A DNA stretch of 42,043 bases from positions 1 to 42,043 of the forward strand of contig NZ_JABKAV010000029.1 in the NCBI RefSeq assembly GCF_013377905.1. Reading direction: 5' to 3'. The notes beneath the pieces were generated by a model. It was not told where the DNA came from. It saw only the letters and a list, made by a program, of their open reading frames with translations, and did not search any database. Position numbers and translations under genes: made by a program. This document shows, piece by piece, positions 1 through 7,655 of this stretch (positions are counted from its first letter, which is position 1; each line of letters opens with the position of its first letter). This DNA is from Hymenobacter terrestris. GTDB taxonomy: Bacteria > Bacteroidota > Bacteroidia > Cytophagales > Hymenobacteraceae.

Positions 1-1
1 T

Positions 2-346
2 CGCATGGCTTTCAACTTCTTGCCACAAGGCTAGGTGGTCCGCCAATGCCTTATTGATGTGACAAACCCGACACTTCAACTGACCGCGGGGGCTGTGGTA
101 GCAGAGGTTGTCCAATCTTGCCTGGTTGAGGTCGCTGAGGTGGACGGTGAAGGCGTGGACGACTCGGCGGTGCAGAACACAGGAGCCGACCGGTGGGGCA
201 GCGGGCACCTCATCCGCTTGGTGAGGGAGAAGTTCGGGATCCGCTGTCTGGCAAGAAGACACTTTTATCTTAACGGGTCCGTGGGGGCTGTCAAGGGCTG
301 TCACCCGAATGGTAACGGGCGCCGTGGTATGGATTTCGATGTGCAT
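2..346 (-). CDS. Partial hypothetical protein, open at left edge
   Basis: A reading frame on the minus strand starts at ATG (344-346) and stays open to the window edge, giving 115 residues of an N-terminal part (MHIEIHTTAPVTIRV...). Its third codon positions are GC-rich like the true genes here, while the overlapping plus-strand frame 35-499 has the V/A/G-rich look of a shadow. No family recognised. It sits beside repeat copy 1 and could be the next cassette gene of the array. Confidence is limited because no promoter or motif supports it. Confidence 0.45.
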   Translation of the reverse strand, partial: MHIEIHTTAPVTIRVTALDSPHGPVKIKVSSCQTADPELLPHQADEVPAAPPVGSCVLHRRVVHAFTVHLSDLNQARLDNLCYHSPRGQLKCRVCHINKALADHLALWQEVESHA

Positions 347-580
347 TTCGCAGAAAAAGGGGCAATAGGGTTTACGGTCTGCACGCCTCGACGGGTGCAA
401 TCACCCCCCTTCGCTAACGGGGGCCTCTTGCTTGGTTACCGGTACCCGCGCGCGGTGAGGTGGTCCAACTATGCCGGACACAATTGGGACGTGGTTTGAA
501 GTTGGCCTTCTTATAGCAGCGGGGGGATAAAATTACTTTAAGCATTCCCCAGCCTTTTGCAGACGTAGCCGCAAGACACT

Positions 581-608
581 GCTTACCAAAAGGACCGTTT
601 CGCTGAAC
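581..608 (-). repeat. Cassette-boundary repeat copy 1 (reverse)
   Basis: On the minus strand it reads GTTCAGCGAAACGGTCC followed by TTTTGGTAAGC. It is the left boundary of the DUF1294 unit and matches the core of the other copies, with a divergent second half. Confidence 0.7.
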
Positions 609-617
609 AGCGGGCCC

Positions 618-625
618 TACTTTTG
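618..625 (+). promoter_or_regulatory. Bacteroidota -7 box TACTTTTG
   Basis: TACTTTTG matches the Bacteroidota TAnnTTTG -7 element. It lies 20 bp before the ATG of the DUF1294 gene and after repeat copy 1, so this unit carries its own promoter. No clear -33 box was seen. Confidence 0.5.
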
Positions 626-645
626 CAGCTCCCTCCTCCCGTACC

Positions 646-924
646 ATGACCATCCTCTTGAGCTGCCTGTTGATTGCCAATCTGCTGTGTTTCGTACTGT
701 TCGCCGTAGATAAACGAAAAGCCCAGCGGGGCCAGCGGCGCATCGCTGAACAAACGCTGCACCTGGCCACGCTGCCCGGCGCGGCGCCCGGCGCCTGGGC
801 GGCGATGTGGCTGCTGCGCCACAAAACCCGCAAAGCGGCGTTCTGGGGCGTGACCCTGGGATTGACGCTGCTGCAAGGGGCGGTACTCTACGTCGCGTGG
901 CACTATGTGCAAGCGCAGGTTTAG
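646..924 (+). CDS. DUF1294 family small membrane protein
   Basis: This 92-residue protein has a first membrane helix (about residues 3-20), then the family hallmark DKRKAQRG...RIAEQTL, then LPGAAPGAWAAMW and RHKTRK, and a last helix (about 67-86). This order is typical of DUF1294, a short inner-membrane family of unknown function. ATG at 646 is supported by a TACTTTTG box 20 bp upstream. It is the single gene between repeat copies 1 and 2, on the strand opposite to the repeat orientation. It is full length for the family, and the family call is fairly sure. Confidence 0.82.
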   Translation: MTILLSCLLIANLLCFVLFAVDKRKAQRGQRRIAEQTLHLATLPGAAPGAWAAMWLLRHKTRKAAFWGVTLGLTLLQGAVLYVAWHYVQAQV

Positions 925-928
925 TGCT

Positions 929-957
929 CCTTTGCTTTTCGGACCGTTTTCTTGAAC
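929..957 (-). repeat. Cassette-boundary repeat copy 2 (reverse)
   Basis: On the minus strand it reads GTTCAAGAAAACGGTCCGAA then AAGCAAAGG. It starts 5 bp after the stop codon of the DUF1294 gene. The half that normally reads GGTAAACGC is degenerate here. Confidence 0.75.
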
Positions 958-1101
958 TCTGGGCCTGGGTCGCTTCGCACAACCGCTAGGACAGCCCCGT
1001 CGCAGTCTATCGGCGGCGCTGCAGGCGGGGCACCAGCGAACCGCTGGCGAAGCTCATATCCCTCAGCAGCGACGGGTATTTTCGCCAGCGCAAGCAGCGC
1101 C

Positions 1102-2676
1102 CTATTGCTTTAGTGCGGTTTCGATGGCGGCCGCGGCGGCCGCGGCGTTGCTCGGGCGCGGAGCGTTGCCGGTCACGATGCGGCCGTCGCGGCCGATGAG
1201 GAAGTACGTGGGGTAGCGGAACACCTGGTAGTCAACCCCGGTTTTCTGCTCCTGGTCGCGCAGGTGCACGCTGCCGGGGCCAGTGAGGCGCTCGGCGGCC
1301 AGCACCTGCTGCCATTTTTCGGCTTTGTCGCCCATCGCCACGTACACAAACACCACCTCGCGGCCCGCAAATTGCTTCCGCAGCTCCCTGCTGGCCGGCA
1401 TCTCCTCCATGCACGGCCGGCACCAGGTGCCCCAAAAATCGAGGTACACCACTTGGCCCCGCAGGTCTTGCAGGGCCACGGCCTTGCCCTCGTGGTCGCG
1501 CAGGGTGAAGGCCGGTGCCAGCCGGCCGGGGCTGATGAGCAGTTGCTTCTGGAGCAGCACGCGCAGGTCGCGGGCCATGACGGAGTCGCGGTTTTGGGTG
1601 CGGAAGGTGGGGTAGGCGGCCAGCACACCGGGCAGGTTGTCGCCCACCGCAAAGCTGAGCAGCTGGAACACGGCCCGGTCGCGCGCGGCCGTGGGGCCAA
1701 AGTCGGCGGTGGCGCGCGCGTAGAGGCGGCCGGCCTCGGCCGGGTCGGTGCTGAGGGCACCGGTGGGCACCAAGCGGCTACCGTAGCCGTTCAAAAAGCG
1801 CATCACGTTCGTGTTGCCGGCCAGGCCCCGGTCCGCCGACAGGTACTGGTCGAATTTTTTCAGCGGCAACTGGGACAGGAAACCGTAGTAGTCGGCAGGC
1901 AGCGCGGCGGCCTGCTTGGCCACGTAGCGGCGGTAGCCCGGGTATTCGAGCAGCGTGATGGCCCACTGCAGGTCGATGTCGAGGGCCGCGTTGCGCTGGA
2001 AGTCGGCCGGCAGCGGGTGCGCTTTGGCGTAGGCCGCCAGAAACGCCTGCCGCTGGTGCCGAAACGCGTCGGCCACCCGGCGCAGGTCGCCGGCTGTGGT
2101 GGTGGGCGTGAGCTCGGGGCGGGGCGGAGTGCCCGCTGGGCCGTACTCGAACTTCCACAGTGACTGCGCCAGGTAGTTGTTGGCGTCGGCTCCGCGGCCG
2201 GTGTAGCGCAGGGTTTCGTCGAAGCGCGGGAAGTCGAGCGCGAGCTGCAGCCGGTCGCCGGGGCTCAGGTAGAGGCCGGTGCGCTGGCCGGCGTAGGAGA
2301 ACTCGGCCGGGGTGCCGCCCTTCAGGTTTTCGAGCGCCACCGAAAAGGTGCCGTCCGGGCCGAGTTTGGCCTTTGTTGCCTTGGGGCCGTAGTGCCCGGC
2401 GTACTCCAGCCGCACCGAGTCGCCGGCCGGGGCGTGGTCGAGGTGCCCGCTGACAACCGCCGGAACCGGCGGGACGCTGGGCGTAAGCGGCGGGGCGAGC
2501 AGCAGGCGTAACGCCGCGCCAAAAGCAACAACGGGGAGAGAGAACAGCATGAGCAGAAGGGTCTCGGTAAAAGCAGCGACAAGAAACAACGGGTTTGGGT
2601 AGGGAGCCCCCGGCCGGCCGTTTGGTTGCGTCAAGGTTTCGGCTGCGGTGAAACGCCCCCCCGCCTGCTTGAGCAA
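1102..2676 (-). CDS. TlpA-like thioredoxin-domain protein
   Basis: A protein of up to 524 residues. The C-terminal third (about 385-520) is a TlpA/ResA-type thioredoxin domain: PAFTLRDHEGKAV, then DFWGTWCRPCMEEMPA with the redox pair C419/C422, and the cis-Pro region RYPTYFLIG. The N-terminal part, after a hydrophobic segment, resembles the DUF4369-like beta domain and helical linker common in Bacteroidota envelope thioredoxins. The protein is therefore probably exported and reduces or isomerises disulfides in the periplasm. The start at 2676 is uncertain: an ATG at 2550 (MLFSLPVVAFGAALRLLLA) begins with a better signal peptide. It is the only gene between repeat copies 2 and 3 and the largest unit of the array. 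Confidence 0.85.
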   Translation of the reverse strand: MLKQAGGRFTAAETLTQPNGRPGAPYPNPLFLVAAFTETLLLMLFSLPVVAFGAALRLLLAPPLTPSVPPVPAVVSGHLDHAPAGDSVRLEYAGHYGPKATKAKLGPDGTFSVALENLKGGTPAEFSYAGQRTGLYLSPGDRLQLALDFPRFDETLRYTGRGADANNYLAQSLWKFEYGPAGTPPRPELTPTTTAGDLRRVADAFRHQRQAFLAAYAKAHPLPADFQRNAALDIDLQWAITLLEYPGYRRYVAKQAAALPADYYGFLSQLPLKKFDQYLSADRGLAGNTNVMRFLNGYGSRLVPTGALSTDPAEAGRLYARATADFGPTAARDRAVFQLLSFAVGDNLPGVLAAYPTFRTQNRDSVMARDLRVLLQKQLLISPGRLAPAFTLRDHEGKAVALQDLRGQVVYLDFWGTWCRPCMEEMPASRELRKQFAGREVVFVYVAMGDKAEKWQQVLAAERLTGPGSVHLRDQEQKTGVDYQVFRYPTYFLIGRDGRIVTGNAPRPSNAAAAAAAIETALKQ

Positions 2677-2797
2677 ATGGGATTACAAGCGGAGGGAGTG
2701 GGCGTCTAGTTAGCAGCTTCGAAAGCTAGACCGGCAAAGTTTCGCTTCCTGCGCCCATGGTGGGTCAATTCACTCGTCTGAAAAAAGCTTTCCGTAA

Positions 2798-2848
2798 CCC
2801 TCCTTTTTTCAAACAGAGAGCGTTTACCTTCGGACCGTTTCATTGAAC
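2798..2848 (-). repeat. Cassette-boundary repeat copy 3 (reverse)
   Basis: One of the best copies. On the minus strand: GTTCAATGAAACGGTCCGAA, GGTAAACGCTCTCTGTTTG, AAAAAAGGAGGG. It is nearly identical over about 50 bp to copy 4, and gene 2875-3252 lies between them. Confidence 0.85.
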
Positions 2849-2874
2849 TGCTAGTTACCCGGCCTTATGGGCGC

Positions 2875-3252
2875 TTACTCATCAATGTTTTGGGGTGGTC
2901 CCGCTTGTCCATAACCACCCCCACCCATTTTGATTTCGGTGAGCAAGGCTTGCACGGGCCACACTAGTTCGTCTTGGTTGCACCAGTAGTTGCGGAAGGT
3001 GCCGTACTGTTCATAAGCCGAGAGGTTAAAACCTTCTTCAATGTCGTTGTACCAGATGATGCGCTTGCCCACCACGGCCACGACCCAGAACCCGCCTCCT
3101 TCGTCGCCATAGGGCGTTTGCTGCCACTTTTCGGGGAAGATTTGAATCATTTGCCAGAACCGCCACAGTTCCCCTTGCATCTTTTCTTCGGCCGCCAGAA
3201 TGTGATCGTAGACGGCTTCGAGTGTTATGGCTTCCCACTGCATAAAAGTCAT
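2875..3252 (-). CDS. Hypothetical protein, array gene
   Basis: A 125-residue soluble acidic protein without signal peptide. It is rich in Trp and Tyr, with segments such as GGGFWVVAVVGKRIIWYND and EEGFNLSAYEQYG. A start at the internal ATG (MQWEAIT, residue 4) is also possible. I do not recognise the family; size and composition resemble the small immunity-like proteins found in Bacteroidota accessory loci, but no motif proves that. It is flanked at both ends by near-identical repeat copies (3 and 4), so it is a clean single-gene unit. Confidence 0.65.
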   Translation of the reverse strand: MTFMQWEAITLEAVYDHILAAEEKMQGELWRFWQMIQIFPEKWQQTPYGDEGGGFWVVAVVGKRIIWYNDIEEGFNLSAYEQYGTFRNYWCNQDELVWPVQALLTEIKMGGGGYGQAGPPQNIDE

Positions 3253-3262
3253 TTATAGTGTA

Positions 3263-3340
3263 GTTCAGCCGAAAGGTAAACGAACTCTAACCCTCCTTTT
3301 TTCAAACAGAGGCGTTTACCCTCGGACCGTTTTAGTGAAC
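3263..3340. repeat. Imperfect palindrome formed by copy 4 and a short forward copy
   Basis: Just left of repeat copy 4 is GTTCAGCCGAAAGGTAAACG (3263-3282), a shortened copy in the opposite orientation. Together they give an imperfect palindrome: outer arms GTTCA/TGAAC and inner arms GGTAAACG/CGTTTACC around a centre of about 30 bp. This is the only copy where a partner arm is obvious. Confidence 0.6.
3290..3340 (-). repeat. Cassette-boundary repeat copy 4 (reverse)
   Basis: On the minus strand: GTTCACTAAAACGGTCCGAG, GGTAAACGCCTCTGTTTG, AAAAAAGGAGGGT. It is very close to copy 3 and separates the 125-residue gene from the lipoprotein-like gene. Confidence 0.85.
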
Positions 3341-3432
3341 ATAAGACGACTTCTAGGACAATGATATTCCCCACTCTACAGCAGCTTATACTTGTATCGC
3401 TTCCTGGTGACATTGGCTAGATTAGCCGGTCA

Positions 3433-3885
3433 CTAGTCCGCTATCAGCTTGCCCTTCGCATCATATTCGATCATATCGTTTTCCCCGGCTCCAAACTGCC
3501 AGTAGGAACTAGAGTCATGCCGCTGCACCATAAATCGGTGATGCCATCGACTATACAAGATGGACACATACACCGGTTGGTGATTGGGGTACAGCGTGAA
3601 TACGGTATCGTGGCTGCCCATCCGACTGTGTATCGTCACCGGTTTGTTGGGCGCCCAACACTGGGTCGTTTGATACTGCCGACGTTTCCACATCTTCTCA
3701 TAGATGGGGGTACTATTCACCGTTAAGCTAACGAACTGGCTATCCACATAGGAGCCTCCTATGGAGATGTGAATAGGTACTTCGCCTGGTCGAGGGTGGG
3801 AACAAGAAAAACAGCTCAGGCCCATCAGGCCAAGGAGAGAAGCAGGAATAGCTACCTCAAAAAAGGACTTGGATGGTAGGCGCAT
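3433..3885 (-). CDS. Hypothetical secreted or lipoprotein
   Basis: A 150-residue protein with an N-terminal hydrophobic stretch (about 10-28, VAIPASLLGLMGLSCFSC) ending in cysteines that could be a lipobox, although LSCF/CFSC is not a perfect one. The remainder is beta-rich and aromatic (HISIGGSYVDSQFVSLTV, RWHHRFMVQRHDSSSYWQF), suggesting a small extracytoplasmic domain. No family recognised. The gene follows repeat copy 4 on the minus strand, and no clear second boundary repeat is present on its other side, apart from a degenerate candidate near 4040. Confidence 0.6.
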   Translation of the reverse strand: MRLPSKSFFEVAIPASLLGLMGLSCFSCSHPRPGEVPIHISIGGSYVDSQFVSLTVNSTPIYEKMWKRRQYQTTQCWAPNKPVTIHSRMGSHDTVFTLYPNHQPVYVSILYSRWHHRFMVQRHDSSSYWQFGAGENDMIEYDAKGKLIAD

Positions 3886-4186
3886 GATAAGTAGCAGGAA
3901 ACACAGGATAGTGACTAGCTAAGATTCAACAAAATACAGATAAGCTACTTAGATAGAGCCAAGGGGAATTCTTCCTTCTGTCCCTTTACATAATGCAAGT
4001 TCTCAGACCAACCCCGGAATAGTGGTGGTTTTTCGCCCCACGGCCCCTGATGGCTAAACGTGGTACTTTTACGAGGGCCAAGCTCCATTTTGGGTGTTTA
4101 TGAAACGCATTCCTTGGCCATTTCGCAAACGTTGAATAGCAAGGTGGATATTTACTCAAACGAGCGGTTAACTTCAAAATCAGTTA
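3886..4186. other. Intergenic stretch with one degenerate repeat candidate
   Basis: About 300 bp without a convincing gene. At 4040-4062 ACGGCCCCTGATGGCTAAAC followed by GTGG resembles the forward repeat core (ACGGTCCGAAGCTAAACGCG) with insertions. It is too degenerate to count as a sure copy. Nothing else was recognised. Confidence 0.35.
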
Positions 4187-5404
4187 CTACATTTTTACGA
4201 AGCGGCGGGTCTCACGAACTTCGCCTACTTGTAGGCGGAGCATATAGACGCCGGCCGGGAGCGCCTCGGAGACGGGTAAGTTGAGAACCTGGGAGGGAGT
4301 AGCTTGGACTCCGTAGTGTTCTAGCACGGGCCGGCCCAAATTGTCGAGCAGAGTCAGTTGCCAGCTCCCCTGCGCCGTGCGAGGTAACTGTACGGTGAGG
4401 TTGCTAGCTAATGGGTTAGGATAAGCCTGCCAAGCCACAGCAGCAGTGGCAGGTGAGCTAGATAGGACCACGGCCCCACGCTTGAGCACGACGCCGCCGC
4501 CGCCAGCTACCCAAATACTAGTGCCATCGGGCGAAGCGGTAATGGAATTGAGGGTCTCAAAAGTGTTAGTGGGCTCGCTACGCCAGTTGGTACCGCCATC
4601 AGTAGTGACGAGAATGGTACCCAACTCGCCTGCAATAAGCCCAACCTGGGAGTTGAGAAAGCGCACATCATTGAGGTTGACGGTCGTATTGACGGACATC
4701 GGCGTCCAGGTTACACCAGCATCCTGGGTGCGCAGGGCAGTGCCCCTGTCGCCGACAATGACGCCGTGCTGTGCATCAGCGAACCAGACACCATTGAGCC
4801 GGGCCGAAGTGGTACTGTTAAGGGCTGTCCAATTGCTGAGGCTGCCGACATTTTTTCGGAGTGTACCACCATCGCCGACGATATAGCAATCTTCCCCAGT
4901 GGGGCAGTTACCATCGTGGAGGTTGGCCTGCGTGCCGCTGCGGGACTCAATCCAGAGGACGCCACCCGAGCGCGTAACGCGCAACGAACCCCCATCACCT
5001 ACCATGATGCCGGTGGTCTCGTCGCGCATGTAGAAGTTATTGAACTTGCCGTATTCGTAGATCGTAAAGGTCTGGCCAAAATTCTCGCTCTGGTAGATGA
5101 CGCTGGGCTCGCTGGCGGAAGGTGGCAGTTCCCAAATTAGGATGACGCGCCGCGGAATGGGGTTGGCAACGGCTTTGAGGCGGTTGCTGGTACCGGGAGT
5201 GTTGAAGTTGGGCAGTTCATCCCAGGTGGTACCCCCGTCGAGGGTCTTGAAAAGCGTGCCACGAGTACCGCAAGCCCAGCCTACACGGGCATCTATAAAA
5301 TGTATTGATGACAATGAATTACCGCCTGGACCTTGGTTGGTCCATTGAGCCACTGCATTAAAAGAAAAAAGAAGAGACAGCGTTATAAAAAAGATTGGTT
5401 TCAT
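4187..5404 (-). CDS. YCF48/BNR-repeat protein with T9SS type A sorting domain
   Basis: A secreted 405-residue protein, starting at ATG 5404 (MKPIFFITLSLLFSFNAVAQ), a typical signal peptide; a longer frame from 5473 is less likely. The body holds repeated Ycf48/BNR-like blades: VGWACGTRGTLFKTLDGGTTW, HGVIVGDRGTALRTQDAGVTW, VGLIAGELGTILVTTDGGTNW. These predict a beta-propeller. The last 80 residues (AWQAYPNPLASNLTVQLPR to GVYMLRLQ...RFVKM) form a Por secretion C-terminal type A domain, so it is exported by T9SS and is cell-surface or released. A TAATTTTTG box lies about 20 bp upstream (minus strand). Function of the propeller is unknown. Confidence 0.85.
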   Translation of the reverse strand: MKPIFFITLSLLFSFNAVAQWTNQGPGGNSLSSIHFIDARVGWACGTRGTLFKTLDGGTTWDELPNFNTPGTSNRLKAVANPIPRRVILIWELPPSASEPSVIYQSENFGQTFTIYEYGKFNNFYMRDETTGIMVGDGGSLRVTRSGGVLWIESRSGTQANLHDGNCPTGEDCYIVGDGGTLRKNVGSLSNWTALNSTTSARLNGVWFADAQHGVIVGDRGTALRTQDAGVTWTPMSVNTTVNLNDVRFLNSQVGLIAGELGTILVTTDGGTNWRSEPTNTFETLNSITASPDGTSIWVAGGGGVVLKRGAVVLSSSPATAAVAWQAYPNPLASNLTVQLPRTAQGSWQLTLLDNLGRPVLEHYGVQATPSQVLNLPVSEALPAGVYMLRLQVGEVRETRRFVKM

Positions 5405-5423
5405 TTTTTCTAGAAAACAAGAG

Positions 5424-5432
5424 CAAAAATTA
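5424..5432 (-). promoter_or_regulatory. Possible -7 box for the BNR-repeat gene
   Basis: On the minus strand this reads TAATTTTTG, a variant of the Bacteroidota TAnnTTTG -7 box, 20 bp before the chosen ATG at 5404. It supports that start over the longer frame. Confidence 0.4.
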
Positions 5433-5462
5433 ACAGGAGATAAAACAATCGTTAAATAGCTG

Positions 5463-5490
5463 ATTAATATCAACCTTTTTTGATATTAAT
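5463..5490. repeat. AT-rich hairpin between two minus-strand genes
   Basis: Perfect 11-bp arms ATTAATATCAA and TTGATATTAAT enclose a 6-nt loop. It lies between the end of the lipoprotein gene (5516) and the start of the BNR-repeat gene. It may be a weak terminator of the lipoprotein gene, but no clear T-run follows on the minus strand. Confidence 0.4.
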
Positions 5491-5515
5491 TTCAATAAAA
5501 TATATTATTTATTTT

Positions 5516-5947
5516 TTAACGGTTATACACATAAGTATATGTTTCATGGCCCGAAGAAGTAATTTCGTCTGTCTCAACTTTCAACTTACTACTACTCAAT
5601 TCTAAAACGGGCATTATCACTGTTTTTTGAACTGAATTGGTGAAAAATTTAATTGTTAAAGTCTTGCCACTGTAAACATATGTTCCAGTTGCATATACCC
5701 GATTTCCATCGGATAGCTGGTATGTACCATCTTTATCATATTGCACGTAGCTGCCTCGCTGGACAGGAGGTGAGTGAGAGTATATCACTTTACCCTGGTT
5801 GTCATAACCGGTCACTGACTGTGACTCCATATTCCATTTTGCGGCAATCGTGACAGGTTGAGCCACCTGCGCGTCGCTATCTTTAGAGCAGCCAGCGAGT
5901 AGAGTCAAAAATGGTATTAATGCTAAATGAAGTAAGCGTTGTTTCAT
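5516..5947 (-). CDS. Lipocalin-like lipoprotein (hypothetical)
   Basis: A 143-residue protein with a clear lipoprotein signal: MKQRLLHLALIPFLTLLAGC, lipobox LAGC with Cys20, followed by SKDSD. The mature part alternates short beta strands (KWNMESQSVTGYDNQGKVI, GTYQLSDGNRVYATGTYVYS, TLTIKFFTN) like the lipocalin-like domains of many Bacteroidota lipoproteins. Its ligand is unknown. The gene is AT-richer than most of the window, suggesting separate origin. It lies upstream of the T9SS gene on the same strand with a hairpin between them. Confidence 0.75.
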   Translation of the reverse strand: MKQRLLHLALIPFLTLLAGCSKDSDAQVAQPVTIAAKWNMESQSVTGYDNQGKVIYSHSPPVQRGSYVQYDKDGTYQLSDGNRVYATGTYVYSGKTLTIKFFTNSVQKTVIMPVLELSSSKLKVETDEITSSGHETYTYVYNR

Positions 5948-6264
5948 AAAAGGGTCAGTGATTGAAAGACGTATGACAAGCGTTCAATGCTAACATTGCA
6001 TTACACAAGTATGGCACGATCATCAAATGTATATATTTAGCGTGTTGTTTGATAATGGGCTTCAAATTTTATTGTATATTGATATAATATGTATTCATAA
6101 TTACATGTAATGCGCAATTATATTCCAACGACTTTTCGATTAGGGGTAAAGTAAGGCAGTCAGATCGACAGCTGTAAAGATCTGATAATGAGTTTAATAG
6201 TTCGAATGATAGTCGATGGTTGAGTGCAGCCGCTAATGATGTAATACAGCATTAGGGCAAACGT
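5948..6264. other. AT-rich intergenic region between divergent genes
   Basis: About 320 bp, clearly AT-richer than surrounding genes, between a minus-strand lipoprotein gene and a plus-strand small gene. It should hold the promoters of both. I see a 12-bp palindrome ATTACATGTAAT (6100-6111) and no gene; the small minus-strand frame here lacks coding signs. The switch in repeat orientation of the array falls between 3.3 and 6.6 kb, which includes this stretch. Confidence 0.4.
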
Positions 6265-6276
6265 TACTTTAGCATC

Positions 6277-6570
6277 ATGGCCCGAACGTACAAAGTCCTT
6301 ATCTGTCAATGTGCCACTGGGCATGTGATGAACACCAACGCCAAAACGGTTTTCTTGCATCCGCCCGAGGAGGGAGAGGCTGTGATACCCTATCACTACT
6401 TTGATTCCTTAGCAGAAGCCGAGCAGTTTGCTTGGCAGCTGCAGAAAGCGGACCCAAGTCTCGAAATGACGCTCTATTCGGGCGATGAGTACCTGCAGAT
6501 GATTCCCCCCCTGCGGGAGAAGCCACCCACGAAAGCCCCTCCAAAGCGCGGGTTCTGGCGTCTATTTTAA
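6277..6570 (+). CDS. Small hypothetical protein, array gene
   Basis: A 97-residue soluble protein: MARTYKVLICQCATGHVMN, a central segment with YHYFDSLAEAEQFAWQLQ and a basic proline-rich tail ending in KRGFWRLF. No family recognised. A TACTTTAG box (6265-6272) lies only 4 bp before the ATG, so either the message is nearly leaderless or the box is chance. The stop codon TAA is formed by the first bases of repeat copy 5 (TTTTAACGG), as also seen for the gene ending at 8024. Confidence 0.65.
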   Translation: MARTYKVLICQCATGHVMNTNAKTVFLHPPEEGEAVIPYHYFDSLAEAEQFAWQLQKADPSLEMTLYSGDEYLQMIPPLREKPPTKAPPKRGFWRLF

Positions 6571-6609
6571 CGGTACTGTCCTAAACGCGCGCTGCTCAGT
6601 TGAAGGAGG
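6566..6609 (+). repeat. Cassette-boundary repeat copy 5 (forward)
   Basis: Reads TTTTAACGGTACTGTCC then TAAACGCGCGCTGCTCAG and TTGAAGGAGG. It is the first copy in plus orientation. It supplies the stop codon of the gene before it and ends 4 bp before the stop of the minus-strand gene after it. Confidence 0.7.
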
Positions 6610-6612
6610 GTA

Positions 6613-7521
6613 TTATACAACATTCTGCTGGGCAACCTGGAGTGCTTGAGTTAACGACGTGTAGCCTTCTACTCGGGCAAGCTTTCGGAGCAGCTCCGGG
6701 GGAAGGTTGTGCGGGCCGAGCAAGGTTCCGGCTATTTGGCCCGCTAGCGATGCGTTGGTATCGGTGTCGCCACCCGCTGCAATGATGGCTGCGAGCGTCT
6801 CTGTGAGCCCTAAATGCGGCACCTGCGCCGCGCAGAACAAGGCAAATGGCACCGAATCCACCACGTACCCGCTCGTCCCCAACCGGGCCACGTCGGCGAT
6901 GGAAGTGTGCGCTGGCAAGGCTTGTATTACCAAGAGCCGGTCCCGTAGCCGCGTGTCCGGCAGTTGCGGCACGAGCAGGTCGAGCAAGGGTTCCGCGCCC
7001 GTCCATTGCCCGGAGAGGACCGCCCGAATGGCCAGCACCACGGCCAAGGCGCCCACGTACGCGTCCACCTGGCGGTGGGTGATGCGGCAGAAGTCGTGGA
7101 GCTCGGCGCGGGTATACTGCGGCCAGAAGGCAAACGGCGCGATGCGCATCGCGGCTCCGTTCCCTGCCGCGTACTCCCCTTCACGCCCCACTTGGCTCCA
7201 GTGCCCACCCGCCTGTAACTCCCGCAAGGCTTTTAAGGTGCTCGCCCCCAGCCCCGTCAACCGGCCTTGTGCGAAGGCGGCTACCAAGTGGGCGGCGAGT
7301 GTGGCCGGCGCTAGAAGCGGCCCTTGGCACAGGGCAGCCAGCGTCACGACGGTAAGCTGGGTGTCATCTGTAAGCTGCCAAACGGGTTCCCGTCTGGGCG
7401 GAGGCTGCAGGTAAAAGGTGGTCCTGTCTGGGCCTTTGGGCAGGTTTTCCGAACCACTGCCCCAGGCATCTCCAATGGCGCCGGCCAGGATACAGCCCGC
7501 CAATCGTTCCGGTGTGGTCAT
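6613..7521 (-). CDS. ADP-ribosylglycohydrolase family protein
   Basis: A 302-residue enzyme starting at ATG 7521; the longer frame needs a TTG that overlaps a possible -7 box. Family features: N-terminal RLAGCILAGAIGDAWGSGSE, the metal-binding LTDDTQLT motif near residue 50, and the C-terminal AAGGDTDTNASLAGQIAGTLLG, which supplies the other Mg2+-binding aspartates. These match DraG/ARH-type hydrolases that remove ADP-ribose from proteins or small molecules in the cytoplasm. The gene is full length and complete. It lies between repeat copies 5 and 6. In an accessory array such an enzyme may counter ADP-ribosylating toxins; that role is inferred. Confidence 0.9.
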   Translation of the reverse strand: MTTPERLAGCILAGAIGDAWGSGSENLPKGPDRTTFYLQPPPRREPVWQLTDDTQLTVVTLAALCQGPLLAPATLAAHLVAAFAQGRLTGLGASTLKALRELQAGGHWSQVGREGEYAAGNGAAMRIAPFAFWPQYTRAELHDFCRITHRQVDAYVGALAVVLAIRAVLSGQWTGAEPLLDLLVPQLPDTRLRDRLLVIQALPAHTSIADVARLGTSGYVVDSVPFALFCAAQVPHLGLTETLAAIIAAGGDTDTNASLAGQIAGTLLGPHNLPPELLRKLARVEGYTSLTQALQVAQQNVV

Positions 7522-7578
7522 AAACAAAGGTTACGAGGAATCCACCCGCCTTTACTGGCGTAAGCAGTTACAAGGAGA

Positions 7579-7616
7579 GTTCAGCTAAACGGCCGGAATG
7601 GCAAAACGTGGGTAAG
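7579..7616 (+). repeat. Cassette-boundary repeat copy 6 (forward)
   Basis: GTTCAGCTAAACGGCCGGAA then TGGCAAAACGTGGGTAAG. It is a divergent copy, but preceded by TTACAAGGAGA exactly as copy 11 is, which shows that the conservation reaches beyond the core. Confidence 0.7.
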
Positions 7617-7620
7617 TTTA
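7613..7620 (+). promoter_or_regulatory. Possible -7 box TAAGTTTA
   Basis: A weak TAnnTTTG-like box 35 bp before ATG 7656. It argues that the frame upstream of that ATG is leader, not coding. Confidence 0.3.
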
Positions 7621-7655
7621 GCCGTCCCGATTCTAGCCATTCTATTCGCCAGCAG

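Noticed and set aside
35..499. Plus-strand frame of 154 codons at left edge
   Set aside because: Composition (Val, Ala, Gly-rich, no motif) is that of a shadow; the opposite strand has a better frame open to the edge.
4040..4062. Possible extra forward copy of the array repeat
   Set aside because: Needs two insertions to align and lacks the GTTCA ends, so it is noted but not counted.
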